Source: CAZMVY01 sp964617875
GTDB lineage: Bacteria > Planctomycetota > Phycisphaerae > UBA1845 > PWPN01
Reading direction: 5' to 3'
Length of the DNA stretch: 64,000 nt
Assembly (NCBI GenBank): GCA_964617875.1
Contig: CAZUAI010000001.1
Coordinates: 119,266-183,265 of the forward strand
Part shown: in pieces, positions 16,211 to 24,623 of the stretch
Layout: every line of letters begins with the position of its first letter
Numbering within the stretch: position 1 is the first letter of the stretch
Notes under the pieces: generated by a model
Told to the model about the DNA's origin: nothing
The model's database searches: none
What the model saw: only the letters and a program-made list of their open reading frames with translations
Translations under genes and position numbers: made by a program

Positions 16211-17401
16211 TCAATAGTTCGTGAACGATCCATCCTCGCGTCGCCAGTGCGGCGGTTCGGTCATGTCGGCCGGGTGCGATTTCGCCGCCTCCGCATCGAA
16301 CGTCACGCCAAGCCCGGGCGCCTCGGGCACGCTCAGACGGCCGTTCCTCATTTCGAACGCGCAACGGAAGACATCCGGCAACATGTCCTGCGGCGGCCAG
16401 AGCACTTCCTGCGGGCCGGCGTTGTCGCACGCGAGGTCGAGGTGCAGCGAGGCCGCCGTGCAGATCGGCCCGAGCGGGTTGTGGAGCAGGAGCCGGATCA
16501 TGTGCGTCTCGGCCATCGCGGCGATCTTGCGGCCCTCCGTGATTCCCCCGCAGATGCACAGGTCGGGGCGGACGTAATCGACGAGTTCCTCCTCGATGGC
16601 CGCGCGAAACTCCCACTTCGTCGCCCATTGCTCGCCGGCGGCCAGCGGGACGCTCGTATGCGCGCGGATGTGGCGATAGCCCGCGGCGTGCTCGGAGCGG
16701 ATCGGATCCTCGACGACGAACATCCGCAGCGGCTCGCACTCGCGGCAGAACCACACCGCGTCGGCCGGGCCGAGCCTCGTGTGCAGATCCACCATCAGCT
16801 CCAGTTGATCGCCGACGGCCTCGCGCACCGCCCTCAGCTGCCGGAGCGCCCACGCCGAGGCCCGAGTCGGATAAAAGACGCCGTTCTCGGCATTGGGCGA
16901 GACCCGGAAGTACCGGTACCCCTCGGCGACAAACTGCCGGGCCGCCGCCCTGGCCTCGTTTTCGCCGAAATGCAGGTTGCCCTCGGCGACGCTCTTCGCC
17001 GAGGGATGCTCCACCACGGACGTCAGATAGCCCGGCTGAAAGAAGCACTCGACATGGTCGCGGCACCGTCCGCCGAGCAGCTGCCAGATCGGCGCACCCA
17101 GTGCCTGGCCTTTGATGTCCCAGAGGGCGATATCGATCGCCGACAGCGCCGAACCGATGAGGCGGTCGGCCGGGTAGAACCCGCCGCGAAACATCCGCTG
17201 CCACAACTGCTCGATGCGCATCGGGTCTTCGCCGACGAGCCACCGCTTGAGGTGTTCGACGGCGCCCTCGACGGCCTTCCATCGCCGCTGCAGCCCGGCC
17301 TCGCCGACGCCGGTGATGCCCTCGTCCGTCTTCACCAGGACCGGCACGAGCGTACGCCCGGGGGCCTGGACAGGATGCACCGTTATGTCTGCAATCTTCA
17401 T
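16211..17401 (-). CDS. Enolase-superfamily sugar-acid dehydratase (mandelate racemase/muconate lactonizing enzyme type)
   Basis: A 396-residue enzyme of the enolase superfamily. The N-terminal capping domain starts MKIADITVHPVQAPG; the barrel carries metal ligands in ELMVDLHTR (Asp), FVVEDPIR (Glu) and PLAAGEQW (Glu). HNPLGPICTAASLHLD matches the H-x-P-x-G-P block of galactonate/mannonate dehydratase-like members, so dehydration of an aldonate to a 2-keto-3-deoxy acid is the likely reaction. ATG 17401 was chosen because MKIADI is the family start. It lies between the symporter and a hydroxyacid dehydrogenase in one run of genes. The substrate sugar acid cannot be named. Confidence 0.85.
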   Translation of the reverse strand: MKIADITVHPVQAPGRTLVPVLVKTDEGITGVGEAGLQRRWKAVEGAVEHLKRWLVGEDPMRIEQLWQRMFRGGFYPADRLIGSALSAIDIALWDIKGQALGAPIWQLLGGRCRDHVECFFQPGYLTSVVEHPSAKSVAEGNLHFGENEARAAARQFVAEGYRYFRVSPNAENGVFYPTRASAWALRQLRAVREAVGDQLELMVDLHTRLGPADAVWFCRECEPLRMFVVEDPIRSEHAAGYRHIRAHTSVPLAAGEQWATKWEFRAAIEEELVDYVRPDLCICGGITEGRKIAAMAETHMIRLLLHNPLGPICTAASLHLDLACDNAGPQEVLWPPQDMLPDVFRCAFEMRNGRLSVPEAPGLGVTFDAEAAKSHPADMTEPPHWRREDGSFTNY

Positions 17402-17423
17402 CGCAACACTCCGAGGCCGCTCG

Positions 17424-18443
17424 TCAAGCCGGTCCTGGACGGTCGCCGTTTCCGCGCAGCGGTCTCCCGTACACTTCGGGATTGACGACCAGTTCCGGCC
17501 GCCGTCCGGCCAGCACGGCGGCGGCGTTGTCGATCGCACACCGGAACACGGCGTGTACGCCCTCGATCGCACGGTTGCCGTGGTGCGGGGCGAACACGAC
17601 ATTCGGCAGCCCGCACAGCGGGCTGTCCGCCCGTAAGGGCGGATCGTCGAGCCCGGCGCCGGCGAGCCGTCGGTGCACGATTGCGTCGGCTAGCGCATCC
17701 TCGTCCACGAGCGGCTGACGGGCCGCGTTGATGAGGAACGCCGACGGCTTCATCATCGCCAGTGCGTCCGCCCCGATCATCCGTTCCGTGTCGCGGTTCA
17801 GCCGCACGTGCAGCGAAACGAAGTCGCTCTCCCGCAGCAGCGTGGGCAGGTTCACGATTCGCACGCCGTGACGGGCGACGAACTCCGCGTCCGGCGCCGG
17901 CTCGACGGCGAGCACCCGCATCTCAAAGCCGGTCGCCCGCCGGGCGACGGCCTGCCCGATCCGCCCCAGGCCGACGATGCCGAGCGTCTTGCGCCACAGG
18001 GACACGCCCATCCCGCGGCCGTGACGGCCCGCGCAGATCTCGTGGTGGTAGTGCGGGATCTGCCGGGCCGCCGCGAGCATCAGGCCGAATGTCATGTCGG
18101 CCACGACCTCGACACCCTCGCGGACCGGCGCGAACGTGACCACGACGCCGTTGGCCGTCGCCGCCTCGACGTCCAGCCAGTCGTAGCCGCTCGCGGCGAT
18201 CGACAGCACCTTGAGGCTCGTGTGCCGCCGCAGGTCGGAGGCCGAGGGCAGGTTGCGGATCGCCGCCGGCAGGATCAGCGCGTCGGCGCCGTCAAGCACC
18301 GCGGGGACCTGCTCGGGGCGGAGCGACGCGAACGCGGCATCGGCGGACCAGTCGAATCCCGCGGCGTCAAGGTGCGCCCGCTGCGACTCGATTGCCTCGA
18401 TGCACGTCGGATTGAGCACGACCAGTCGCGGTTTGCGGCTCAT
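17424..18443 (-). CDS. D-isomer-specific 2-hydroxyacid dehydrogenase family protein
   Basis: A 339-residue NAD(P)-dependent 2-hydroxyacid dehydrogenase homologue. The nucleotide-binding block LGIVGLGRIGQAVARR is canonical, as is FLINAARQPLVDEDAL with the substrate-binding Arg. The catalytic His is in FAPHHGN. Oddity: the segment that normally carries the catalytic Glu (an ...EP stretch) reads AGLDDPPLRADSPL, shorter and without an obvious Glu, so chemistry may differ from classic members. ATGA overlap (18443-18440) couples it to the aldehyde dehydrogenase. In this context it would reduce or oxidise a 2-keto or 2-hydroxy acid from the aldolase step. Confidence 0.85.
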   Translation of the reverse strand: MSRKPRLVVLNPTCIEAIESQRAHLDAAGFDWSADAAFASLRPEQVPAVLDGADALILPAAIRNLPSASDLRRHTSLKVLSIAASGYDWLDVEAATANGVVVTFAPVREGVEVVADMTFGLMLAAARQIPHYHHEICAGRHGRGMGVSLWRKTLGIVGLGRIGQAVARRATGFEMRVLAVEPAPDAEFVARHGVRIVNLPTLLRESDFVSLHVRLNRDTERMIGADALAMMKPSAFLINAARQPLVDEDALADAIVHRRLAGAGLDDPPLRADSPLCGLPNVVFAPHHGNRAIEGVHAVFRCAIDNAAAVLAGRRPELVVNPEVYGRPLRGNGDRPGPA

Positions 18444-19885
18444 GCGCTGACCACCACCTGCGCTTCGCAGAACTCCATCAGCCCCTCCAGGCCGCCCTCG
18501 CGGCCGAAACCCGACTGCTTCATTCCGCCAAAGGGGGCCTCCGGCGTCGGACCGGTCCCCGTGTTGACGCCGACGTGGCCGAACCGCAGTCGCGGGACCA
18601 TGCGCTCGACCCGCGCGGCGTCGCCCGTGAACACGTACGCGGCCAGGCCGTAGTCCGTGCCGTTGGCGGCGTCCACGACCTCCTGTTCGCGGTCGAACGT
18701 GGCGATCGCCACAACGGGCCCGAACGTCTCCTCGCGGCAGACGAGCATCTCCGGCCGTACGCCCGCCAGGACCGTCGGCGGGTAGAACGCGCCCCAGTCG
18801 TGCGCGGGTCGCGGCGGATCCTCGCCGACGATCCGCCGGGCGCCGTGCTCCAGGGCGTTCCGCACGTGGGCGGCCACCTTGTCGAACGCCGCCCGGTTGA
18901 TCAACGGACCGATGTCCGTGTCCGGCCGCAGGCCGTCGCCCACCCGCAGTCCGCGCACCCGTGCGGCCACGCGCTGCGTGAACGGCTCGGCGACGGCCGC
19001 ATGCACGTACACCCGGTTCGCACAGACGCACGTCTGGCCGCCCGCGCGGAACTTGTTGGCGATCAGGGCCGCCGCCGCCGCATCCGGATCAGCGTCGTCG
19101 AAGACGATGAACGGCGCGTTGCCCCCGAGTTCCATCGCGAGCCGCTTCAGACGCGGGGCGGCCTGCCGCATGAGCAGCCGGCCGACCTCGGTCGAGCCCG
19201 TGAAGCTGATCACCCGCACGGCCGGGTGCGCGCACAGCACCTCGCCGATCGGCGCGGGCTCGCCGATCACCAGGTTCGCCATGCCCGCGGGCAGCCCCGC
19301 CCGCTCGAGAAGCGCCCAGAAGGCGATCGCCGTCAGCGGCGTCTGCTCGGCCGGCTTGACGACGATCCCGCAGCCGGCGGCGAGCGCCGGGGCGATCTTC
19401 TTGCCCATCATGGCCAGCGGGAAGTTCCACGGGGCGATCAGCCCGGCGACGCCCGCCGGACGGCGATGCACCACCCATCGGCAGTTGCGGATGCGCTCCG
19501 GGAGCGCCTCCGGCTCCAGACGGTGCGTCTGCCCGGCGAAGAAGCGGAAGAAGCCCGCCGTGTAGTCAACCTCCGTCAGGGCTTCCGCGAGCGGCTTGCC
19601 GTGCTCCAGCGTGATGATGCGGGCCAGCTCGTCCCTGTGTTCGAGCAGCAGATCGTGGATCGACGTCAGCCACGCCCGTCGCGACGGCAATGGGGCGCAC
19701 GCGTCCATCGCGGTGACGGCGGCGGCGACGGCATCACGGGCCTCCGCCTCGGCCATGTCGGGCACGACGGCAAGCGGCTCCCCCGTCGCGGGGTTGCGCA
19801 CGGGGAACGTCCGCCCCGATGCGGCGGCAACCCATCGGCCGTTGATGTACCCCTGGCAGTTGGCGAGCAGGTTCGATGGAATCAT
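18440..19885 (-). CDS. NAD(P)-dependent aldehyde dehydrogenase
   Basis: A 481-residue aldehyde dehydrogenase of the succinate-semialdehyde/lactaldehyde type. Visible: PWNFPLAMMGKKIAPALAAGC (cofactor site), LAMELGGNAPFIVF (general-base Glu) and GGQTCVCANRVYVH (nucleophile Cys), then ETFGPV near the C-terminus. Length is normal for the family. It should oxidise the small aldehyde made by the neighbouring aldolase to a carboxylate. GGGAGG precedes ATG 19885; its end overlaps the next gene by four bases, and only six bases separate it from the aldolase gene, so all three are made together. Confidence 0.93.
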   Translation of the reverse strand: MIPSNLLANCQGYINGRWVAAASGRTFPVRNPATGEPLAVVPDMAEAEARDAVAAAVTAMDACAPLPSRRAWLTSIHDLLLEHRDELARIITLEHGKPLAEALTEVDYTAGFFRFFAGQTHRLEPEALPERIRNCRWVVHRRPAGVAGLIAPWNFPLAMMGKKIAPALAAGCGIVVKPAEQTPLTAIAFWALLERAGLPAGMANLVIGEPAPIGEVLCAHPAVRVISFTGSTEVGRLLMRQAAPRLKRLAMELGGNAPFIVFDDADPDAAAAALIANKFRAGGQTCVCANRVYVHAAVAEPFTQRVAARVRGLRVGDGLRPDTDIGPLINRAAFDKVAAHVRNALEHGARRIVGEDPPRPAHDWGAFYPPTVLAGVRPEMLVCREETFGPVVAIATFDREQEVVDAANGTDYGLAAYVFTGDAARVERMVPRLRFGHVGVNTGTGPTPEAPFGGMKQSGFGREGGLEGLMEFCEAQVVVSA

Positions 19886-19891
19886 GGCACG

Positions 19892-20686
19892 TCAGCCTCC
19901 CGAAGCTGCCCTCCGGCGGTCCACGTCTTCGAGTACGGCTCGCCACGCCTGGAGCAGGTTCGTCACATCGCCGGCGCAGAAACACAGGTCGCAGCCCGCC
20001 GCCAGCGCCGCGTCGAGCAGCGGCCCGGGCGAGACGAGGATGCCCGCATGCCGGCCGACACCCCGGGCATGCCGCATGCACTCGGACACCGCGGCAATGA
20101 GCTTCGCGTCGGCCAGGTTTCCGGCGCAGCCGAGGCTGAGCGACAGATCGCCCGGGCCGATCAGAATGCCCGACAAACCCTCCACGGCGCAGATGGACTG
20201 CACGTTCTGCACGGCCTCGGCCGTCTCGATCTGGGCAAAGAGGTGCGTCGAGGCGTTGGCGTCGGCGAAGGATGACGATGCGCTGTCGAGCCCGAACCGC
20301 AGGCCGCGGCTCCGCGTGTTGTATCCCCGCGAGCCCAGAGGTGCGAACTTGCCGTGCGCGACGATCTGCCTCGCCTGCTCGGCCGTGTTGATCATCGGAA
20401 CCACGACGATCCGCGCCCCGACCTCCAGCGCCCGCAGGATGTGGAACCGCTGCACGTCCGGCACGCGGATCGTGGCCACGCCGCCGCCGCTCTCGACCGC
20501 CTGACAGAGCGCCTCGGCCTGCGCGAAATCGACGTGGCCGTGCTCCATTTCGACCCAGACGGTGTCGAACCCCAGCCGCGCCGCCAACTCCGCCAGCTTC
20601 GGCGAGCCGCTGTAGACCGCCGCGCCGCGAACCAGTCGCGGCCGCCCCGTCTCATCCGCAAACAGATCCCGTTGCCTCGTCGCCAT
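19892..20686 (-). CDS. HpcH/HpaI family aldolase
   Basis: A 264-residue class II pyruvate aldolase homologue (HpcH/HpaI/GarL/YfaU family). FDTVWVEMEHGHVDF contains the family's Glu/His block, VVVPMINTAEQARQIV and KFAPLGSRGYN the central signature, and GILIGPGDLSLSLG the Pro-Gly-Asp-Leu segment near the metal/phosphate end. These enzymes split 2-keto-3-deoxy or 4-hydroxy-2-keto acids into pyruvate and an aldehyde. ATG 20686 is preceded by GCGAGGT; an in-frame start 78 bases further up is less likely because that stretch is Arg-rich and non-homologous. First enzyme gene after the regulator. Confidence 0.9.
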   Translation of the reverse strand: MATRQRDLFADETGRPRLVRGAAVYSGSPKLAELAARLGFDTVWVEMEHGHVDFAQAEALCQAVESGGGVATIRVPDVQRFHILRALEVGARIVVVPMINTAEQARQIVAHGKFAPLGSRGYNTRSRGLRFGLDSASSSFADANASTHLFAQIETAEAVQNVQSICAVEGLSGILIGPGDLSLSLGCAGNLADAKLIAAVSECMRHARGVGRHAGILVSPGPLLDAALAAGCDLCFCAGDVTNLLQAWRAVLEDVDRRRAASGG

Positions 20687-20800
20687 GAGTACCTCGCCAT
20701 CAGCCTCGTGTCTTGACGACGGCCGCCGCCGGCGCCCTTCTCGGCTGCTTCGCTTTCTCGTCACCCCCCCTTCCCGGCACCGCCGCAGGCAACGCCGCGC

Positions 20801-21511
20801 CTACGGCACCCAATGCGGCACGAACCGCCCGGCCTTCATCTGCTCCTGCACCACCTCGCGCCCCACCCGGATGTGATCGCGCACCACACGCTCCGCCTCG
20901 TCGGCATCGCCGGCCTCGATCGCCTTGAGAATCGCCAGGTGCTCCGCGCGGACCACGCGCGGGTCGCGCCCGATCCGGACGGTCTTGCCGAGCACCCAGT
21001 GGCTCTCGGCAAGGCGCACGAGCATGCCGTTTCCCGACAAGCGGACAAGCCGCTGATGGAACTCGCGATCGAGGGCGCCCATCTCATCCAGACGGCCGGC
21101 CTTGCCGAGCGAATACGCCCGTTCCGCGGTCTGGGCAAGTTGCCGGAGGTCGGCCCGTGTCGTTCGCTCGCAGCAGAGTCGCACCGCGAGCCGCTCGTGC
21201 GCCTCGCGGACCTCGAACGACTCCAGCAACCGCTGCGCATCGATGTGACTGACGAACAACCCCCGGTTGTACGAAGCCTCCACAAGCCCCCGGGCCTGCA
21301 GTTCCAGCAGCGCCTCGCGAATGACCGACTGGGCGACGCCGAACTGCCTCGCCAGCGCCTGCTGCGCGAGCCGACTGCCCGGTCGCCGCCGTCCGTCGAG
21401 GATCATCCGCTCAATCGCCTCGCGAATGCGGCCGCGGACGGCGGCCCCCCGCTTGCGCGAGCCGTCACCCCGTTCACAACGGCGGGGCCGGGTTGTCACA
21501 GAACGGGGCAT
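20801..21511 (-). CDS. GntR-family (FCD) transcriptional regulator
   Basis: A 236-residue regulator. Winged helix-turn-helix at about 25-85: IREAIERMILDGRRRPGSRL, ALARQFGVAQSVIREALLEL, EASYNRGLFV. The C-terminal all-helical FCD domain has EVREAHERLAVRLC and REFHQRLVRLSGNGML, where His/Asp residues usually hold a metal and bind an organic acid ligand. ATG 21511 is next to a TTG at 21514. A promoter at 21543-21571 and a palindrome at 21516-21543 sit immediately upstream, so it probably represses itself and the eight genes behind it. The leader is very short and shows no clear Shine-Dalgarno site. Confidence 0.9.
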   Translation of the reverse strand: MPRSVTTRPRRCERGDGSRKRGAAVRGRIREAIERMILDGRRRPGSRLAQQALARQFGVAQSVIREALLELQARGLVEASYNRGLFVSHIDAQRLLESFEVREAHERLAVRLCCERTTRADLRQLAQTAERAYSLGKAGRLDEMGALDREFHQRLVRLSGNGMLVRLAESHWVLGKTVRIGRDPRVVRAEHLAILKAIEAGDADEAERVVRDHIRVGREVVQEQMKAGRFVPHWVP

Positions 21512-21515
21512 CAAA

Positions 21516-21543
21516 TATCGTTACCGCAATAGAACTAACGATA
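21516..21543. promoter_or_regulatory. Palindromic candidate operator for the GntR regulator
   Basis: Perfect inverted repeat TATCGTTA (21516-21523) / TAACGATA (21536-21543) with a 12-base spacer, so the half-site centres are 20 bases apart, about two helical turns. It spans the expected transcription start and ends five bases before ATG 21511. It is conspicuously AT-rich for this genome. Confidence 0.6.
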
Positions 21544-21571
21544 CTATGCGCGCCGGGAGGAACGCTGTCAA
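21543..21571 (-). promoter_or_regulatory. Candidate sigma-70-type promoter of the GntR-led operon
   Basis: On the minus strand TTGACA (21571-21566), 17 bases, CATAGT (21548-21543). Perfect -35 and spacing, -10 four of six. The start of transcription would fall inside the palindrome, giving a leader of roughly 25 bases. Confidence 0.6.
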
Positions 21572-21662
21572 GGCCAGGCGCCGCGCCAGTTCACCTGCCC
21601 GGGGTCGCCGCCCGTCGGCCCCGCCGCCCGGGGGCGCGCTCGTGCGTCTCCTGGCTGCCGCA

Positions 21663-21816
21663 GGGGTGCATGACCATTCCTGCACACAGGGAGGGGGTCA
21701 GGAACCTTTCCTGCCCTGGGCGAAACGCGTCAGGGCGTCCAGTTCCCGTGAACACGGTGTTCCGCCTGTCCGGCAAAGCTTCCTGACCCCGTTCGCACAT
21801 ACGGCCATGCACCCCC
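21663..21816. repeat. REP/REPIN-like inverted-repeat element
   Basis: Two related arms face each other: 21664-21705 (GGGTGCATGACC ... GGGGGTCAGGAAC) and, inverted, 21778-21814 (read on the minus strand GGGTGCATGGCC ... GGGGTCAGGAAG). They are about 72 bases apart around a small palindrome CGTGAACACG. The left arm recurs at 63920-63961. The form resembles REP-type elements mobilised by RAYT transposases; no transposase gene is in the window. Confidence 0.65.
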
Positions 21817-21830
21817 GCCGCAGCCGCGAA

Positions 21831-21859
21831 TCGGCGCGGCAGGCACGCTCGGCTATAAT
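21831..21859 (+). promoter_or_regulatory. Candidate promoter of the beta-mannosidase gene
   Basis: A perfect TATAAT at 21854-21859 with a weak TCGGCG 17 bases upstream (21831-21836, three of six). The leader to ATG 21944 would be about 78 bases. It starts just right of the inverted-repeat element. Confidence 0.5.
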
Positions 21860-21943
21860 GCCGGCCTTGACGGCAGCCCGCCGCATCCCGTCCCGCCGAC
21901 AGCGTTGGGGATGCGGCGGACCATCCGCGTTGAAAGGACAGCC

Positions 21944-24475
21944 ATGAGTGGTTCGTTGTGTTTGAATGGGACATGGGGATTGACGTACGCCGAGGGTCTG
22001 CCCCTCCTGGCGCCAAACCATTACACCGCGCCGTCGCTGCACGGACGCCGGCTCCTTCCGGCGGCCGTCCCGGCGCCGATCCACAAGGTGCTGATGCACG
22101 CCGGCCTCCTCGACGACCCCAATGTCGGCCTGAACTCCCTCCGCGCCCGCTGGGTCGAGGAGATGTTCTGGATCTACCGCCACACGTTTCGCGTCCCCGC
22201 CGAGGCCCTCGAACAGCACGCCTGGCTTGTCTTCGACAAGCTGGAGTATGACGCCGTTGTCTGGCTCAACGGCTGCGAGATCGGCGGCCACGCCAATGCC
22301 AACCGCCCCGCCCGGTTCGATGTGACCGGCAAGCTCCGGCCCGCCGACAACCTCCTCGTCGTCAAGGTCAGTACCGGCCTGCACCGTGACGCCGACCGGC
22401 CCACAAAGGAGTACTATGCCCACGAGATGGAGCTGCTTACGAAGCGGATGCTCCACCGAAAGCCCCAATACCAGTGCGGCTGGGACTGGAACGCCCGGCT
22501 TACGAACGTCGGCATCCTCGGCGATGTGCGGCTCGACTGGCAAGCCACGCCGCGGCTCGATCAGGTGGCCGTCTTCGCCGTCCTTGCCGAGGACCTCTCC
22601 TCGGCTGCGCTCCACGTGCGGGCCGCGGTCGAGGGTGTGCGCCCGGAGCCTGTCGATGCCGTGCTGACCGCCCGGATCGTCGAGACGGGCCAGGAGATCG
22701 TCCGACCGATTCGCGTGCCGGCCGGCGAGAGCCTCCACGAGCTGACGATCACCGTTGACCGGCCGCGTCTCTGGTGGCCCCTCGGCCACGGCGAGCAGTA
22801 CCTTTACATCGTCGAGTGTGCGCTCGACGCCGGCGGCGAGAAACAGGCCGTGACCCGCAGGACCGGCGTCCGCCGTGTCGAGATAGACCAGTCGCCGCAC
22901 CCGGAGACCGGCCGCTACTGCACGCTCCGCATCAACAACCGGCCGATCTTCTGCAAAGGCGGCAACTGGGTCCCCGCCGACATGCTCTACAGCACCGTGG
23001 ACGAGAAGCGATACCGCGAACTGGTCGATCTCGCCGTGGCGGCGAATTTCAACACGCTGCGGGTCTGGGGCGGCGGGCTTTTCGCCGATCATGCGCTCTG
23101 CCGGGCGTGCGACGAGAAGGGCATCCTCCTCTGGCACGACTTCCTGTTTGCCTGCTCGAAGTACCCCGGCCAGGACCCCGCCTTCGTCGCCGAGGTCCGC
23201 CGCGAGGTTACATGGGCCGTCCGCGAACTGGCCCACCACCCCTCCATCGTCGTCTGGTGCGGCAACAACGAAATCGAGTGGTTCGATGACAACGACGGCT
23301 TCGGAACGACCTTCAGCGTGCGGCCGCACTACGGCATCTTCCACCGCGACCTGCCGCGGATCGTGCATCGGGAGGACCCCTCGACGCTGTACTGGGTCAG
23401 TTCGCCCTGGTCGCCCGACGACAGGCACCCCAACGACCCGACCGTCGGCGATCAGCACCCGTGGGATGTGTCGATCCTCACGCCCGGCGGGGCCGATTGG
23501 TGGAAGTACCGGGCCTGCGTGGACCGTTTCCCGAACGAGGGCGGCATCCTGGGCGCGTCGTCGCCGGCAACGCTGCGGCAGTTCCTCCCGGAGAGCGAGC
23601 GGTTCCTGCTCTCGCCGAGCTGGGACCACCACGACAACCCGTTCTCCAGCATGGCCCGCGAGCGGGGCGGCCTCGGGCGGACCTACGCCACGGTCCGGAT
23701 GTGGACCGGCCGCGACCCGCTCGCGATGAACCTCGACGACTACGCCTTCGTCAGCGGGATCCTGCAGGCGGAGGGCCTGCAGGAGTACATCGCGAACTAC
23801 CGACGGCGGATGTTCAGCAGCGCCTCGGCAATCTTCTGGATGTACAACGACTCCTGGCCGGTGACGCACGGCTGGACGATCGTGGACTACTACCTCCGCA
23901 GGAAGCTCGCGTACCACCCGGTCCGCCGGGCGTTCGAGCCGGTGACGGTGGTCGTCGCGTGCGAGGGCGACGACGTAACCGTCTACGGCGTCAACGACAG
24001 CCCGCAGGCCTGGTCGGGCGAACTGCGCTACGGCGTGTTTGCGCTGGCGGGGGGCCTGCCGAAGGACGAGCGGATCGCGGCGGACCTGCCGGCCAACGCC
24101 TCGACGCCCCTGGCGCGGTTCCCCAGGGCCGAGTGGGAATCCCTCGACTTCCGCAAGACCGGGACCTTCGCTGTCCTGAGCCGTGGCGGCCGGCCGGTCG
24201 CGCAGCACCGCCTGTTCGTCGAGCGGTTCAAGGACCTGCACTTCGTCGAGCCGCGGATCGTCACCAGCGTCCGCGACGGTGTGCTGACGCTGCAATCCGA
24301 CGCCTTCGCCTGGGCCGTCTGCCTGGACGTGGACGGCGAAGCGCCGCTGGCCGACAACTGCTTCGACCTGCTCCCCGGCATTCCGTACACGATTCCGTGG
24401 GCGGCGACGCTTGGCGCCCCCCGCGTCATCCGCGTCGGAAGCCGCGACGCCGTCGATGCCCGGCCGGTCGGTTGA
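21944..24475 (+). CDS. Beta-mannosidase-type glycoside hydrolase, family 2
   Basis: An 843-residue GH2 enzyme expected to release mannose from beta-mannosides. Order: N-terminal sugar-binding jelly roll (WIYRHTFRVP, LEYDAVVWLNGCEIGGHAN), GWDWNARL, an immunoglobulin-like domain, and the TIM barrel with FCKGGNWVPADMLYS, NTLRVWGGGLF, WCGNNEIEWF (acid/base Glu near residue 444) and FPNEGGILGASS (likely nucleophile Glu near residue 530). No signal peptide, so it is probably cytoplasmic and acts on imported oligosaccharides. AAAGGACAG precedes ATG 21944. It is transcribed away from the GntR operon and may belong to the same nutritional programme. Other beta-glycosides remain possible substrates. 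Confidence 0.88.
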   Translation: MSGSLCLNGTWGLTYAEGLPLLAPNHYTAPSLHGRRLLPAAVPAPIHKVLMHAGLLDDPNVGLNSLRARWVEEMFWIYRHTFRVPAEALEQHAWLVFDKLEYDAVVWLNGCEIGGHANANRPARFDVTGKLRPADNLLVVKVSTGLHRDADRPTKEYYAHEMELLTKRMLHRKPQYQCGWDWNARLTNVGILGDVRLDWQATPRLDQVAVFAVLAEDLSSAALHVRAAVEGVRPEPVDAVLTARIVETGQEIVRPIRVPAGESLHELTITVDRPRLWWPLGHGEQYLYIVECALDAGGEKQAVTRRTGVRRVEIDQSPHPETGRYCTLRINNRPIFCKGGNWVPADMLYSTVDEKRYRELVDLAVAANFNTLRVWGGGLFADHALCRACDEKGILLWHDFLFACSKYPGQDPAFVAEVRREVTWAVRELAHHPSIVVWCGNNEIEWFDDNDGFGTTFSVRPHYGIFHRDLPRIVHREDPSTLYWVSSPWSPDDRHPNDPTVGDQHPWDVSILTPGGADWWKYRACVDRFPNEGGILGASSPATLRQFLPESERFLLSPSWDHHDNPFSSMARERGGLGRTYATVRMWTGRDPLAMNLDDYAFVSGILQAEGLQEYIANYRRRMFSSASAIFWMYNDSWPVTHGWTIVDYYLRRKLAYHPVRRAFEPVTVVVACEGDDVTVYGVNDSPQAWSGELRYGVFALAGGLPKDERIAADLPANASTPLARFPRAEWESLDFRKTGTFAVLSRGGRPVAQHRLFVERFKDLHFVEPRIVTSVRDGVLTLQSDAFAWAVCLDVDGEAPLADNCFDLLPGIPYTIPWAATLGAPRVIRVGSRDAVDARPVG

Positions 24476-24623
24476 GGGCCGCCCACCGCATTCGGCCGGT
24501 CTCGCAGGCAATCGGGGAGATCGTCCTGAAATCCCGCCTCCCGCCCTGTTCTCCTCTCAAGTGTTTCGCGGCCTGATTCGGCTTTCGCCGGCTCCCGTAT
24601 CAGGAGCGTCTCCGCCCGAAGCC

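Larger units (their letters stand above)
21512..21943. other. Divergent intergenic region between GntR gene and beta-mannosidase
   Basis: 432 bases holding, from left, the GntR operator palindrome and promoter, a GC-rich stretch (21572-21660), an inverted-repeat element (21663-21816), and the beta-mannosidase promoter with TATAAT at 21854. No gene is visible inside it. Confidence 0.6.

Noticed and set aside
13498..16224. Long plus-strand open frame opposite the Tat glycosidase and the symporter
   Set aside because: Composition is Arg/Asp/Glu/His with no domain; the minus-strand genes are recognisable.
21698..24511. Long minus-strand open frame opposite the beta-mannosidase gene
   Set aside because: Shadow of a GH2 gene with intact catalytic blocks.
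24540..24620. Possible terminator stem between beta-mannosidase and thioredoxin-like genes
   Set aside because: Pairing is short (CCTGAT/ATCAGG) with a long interior loop and no T-run.
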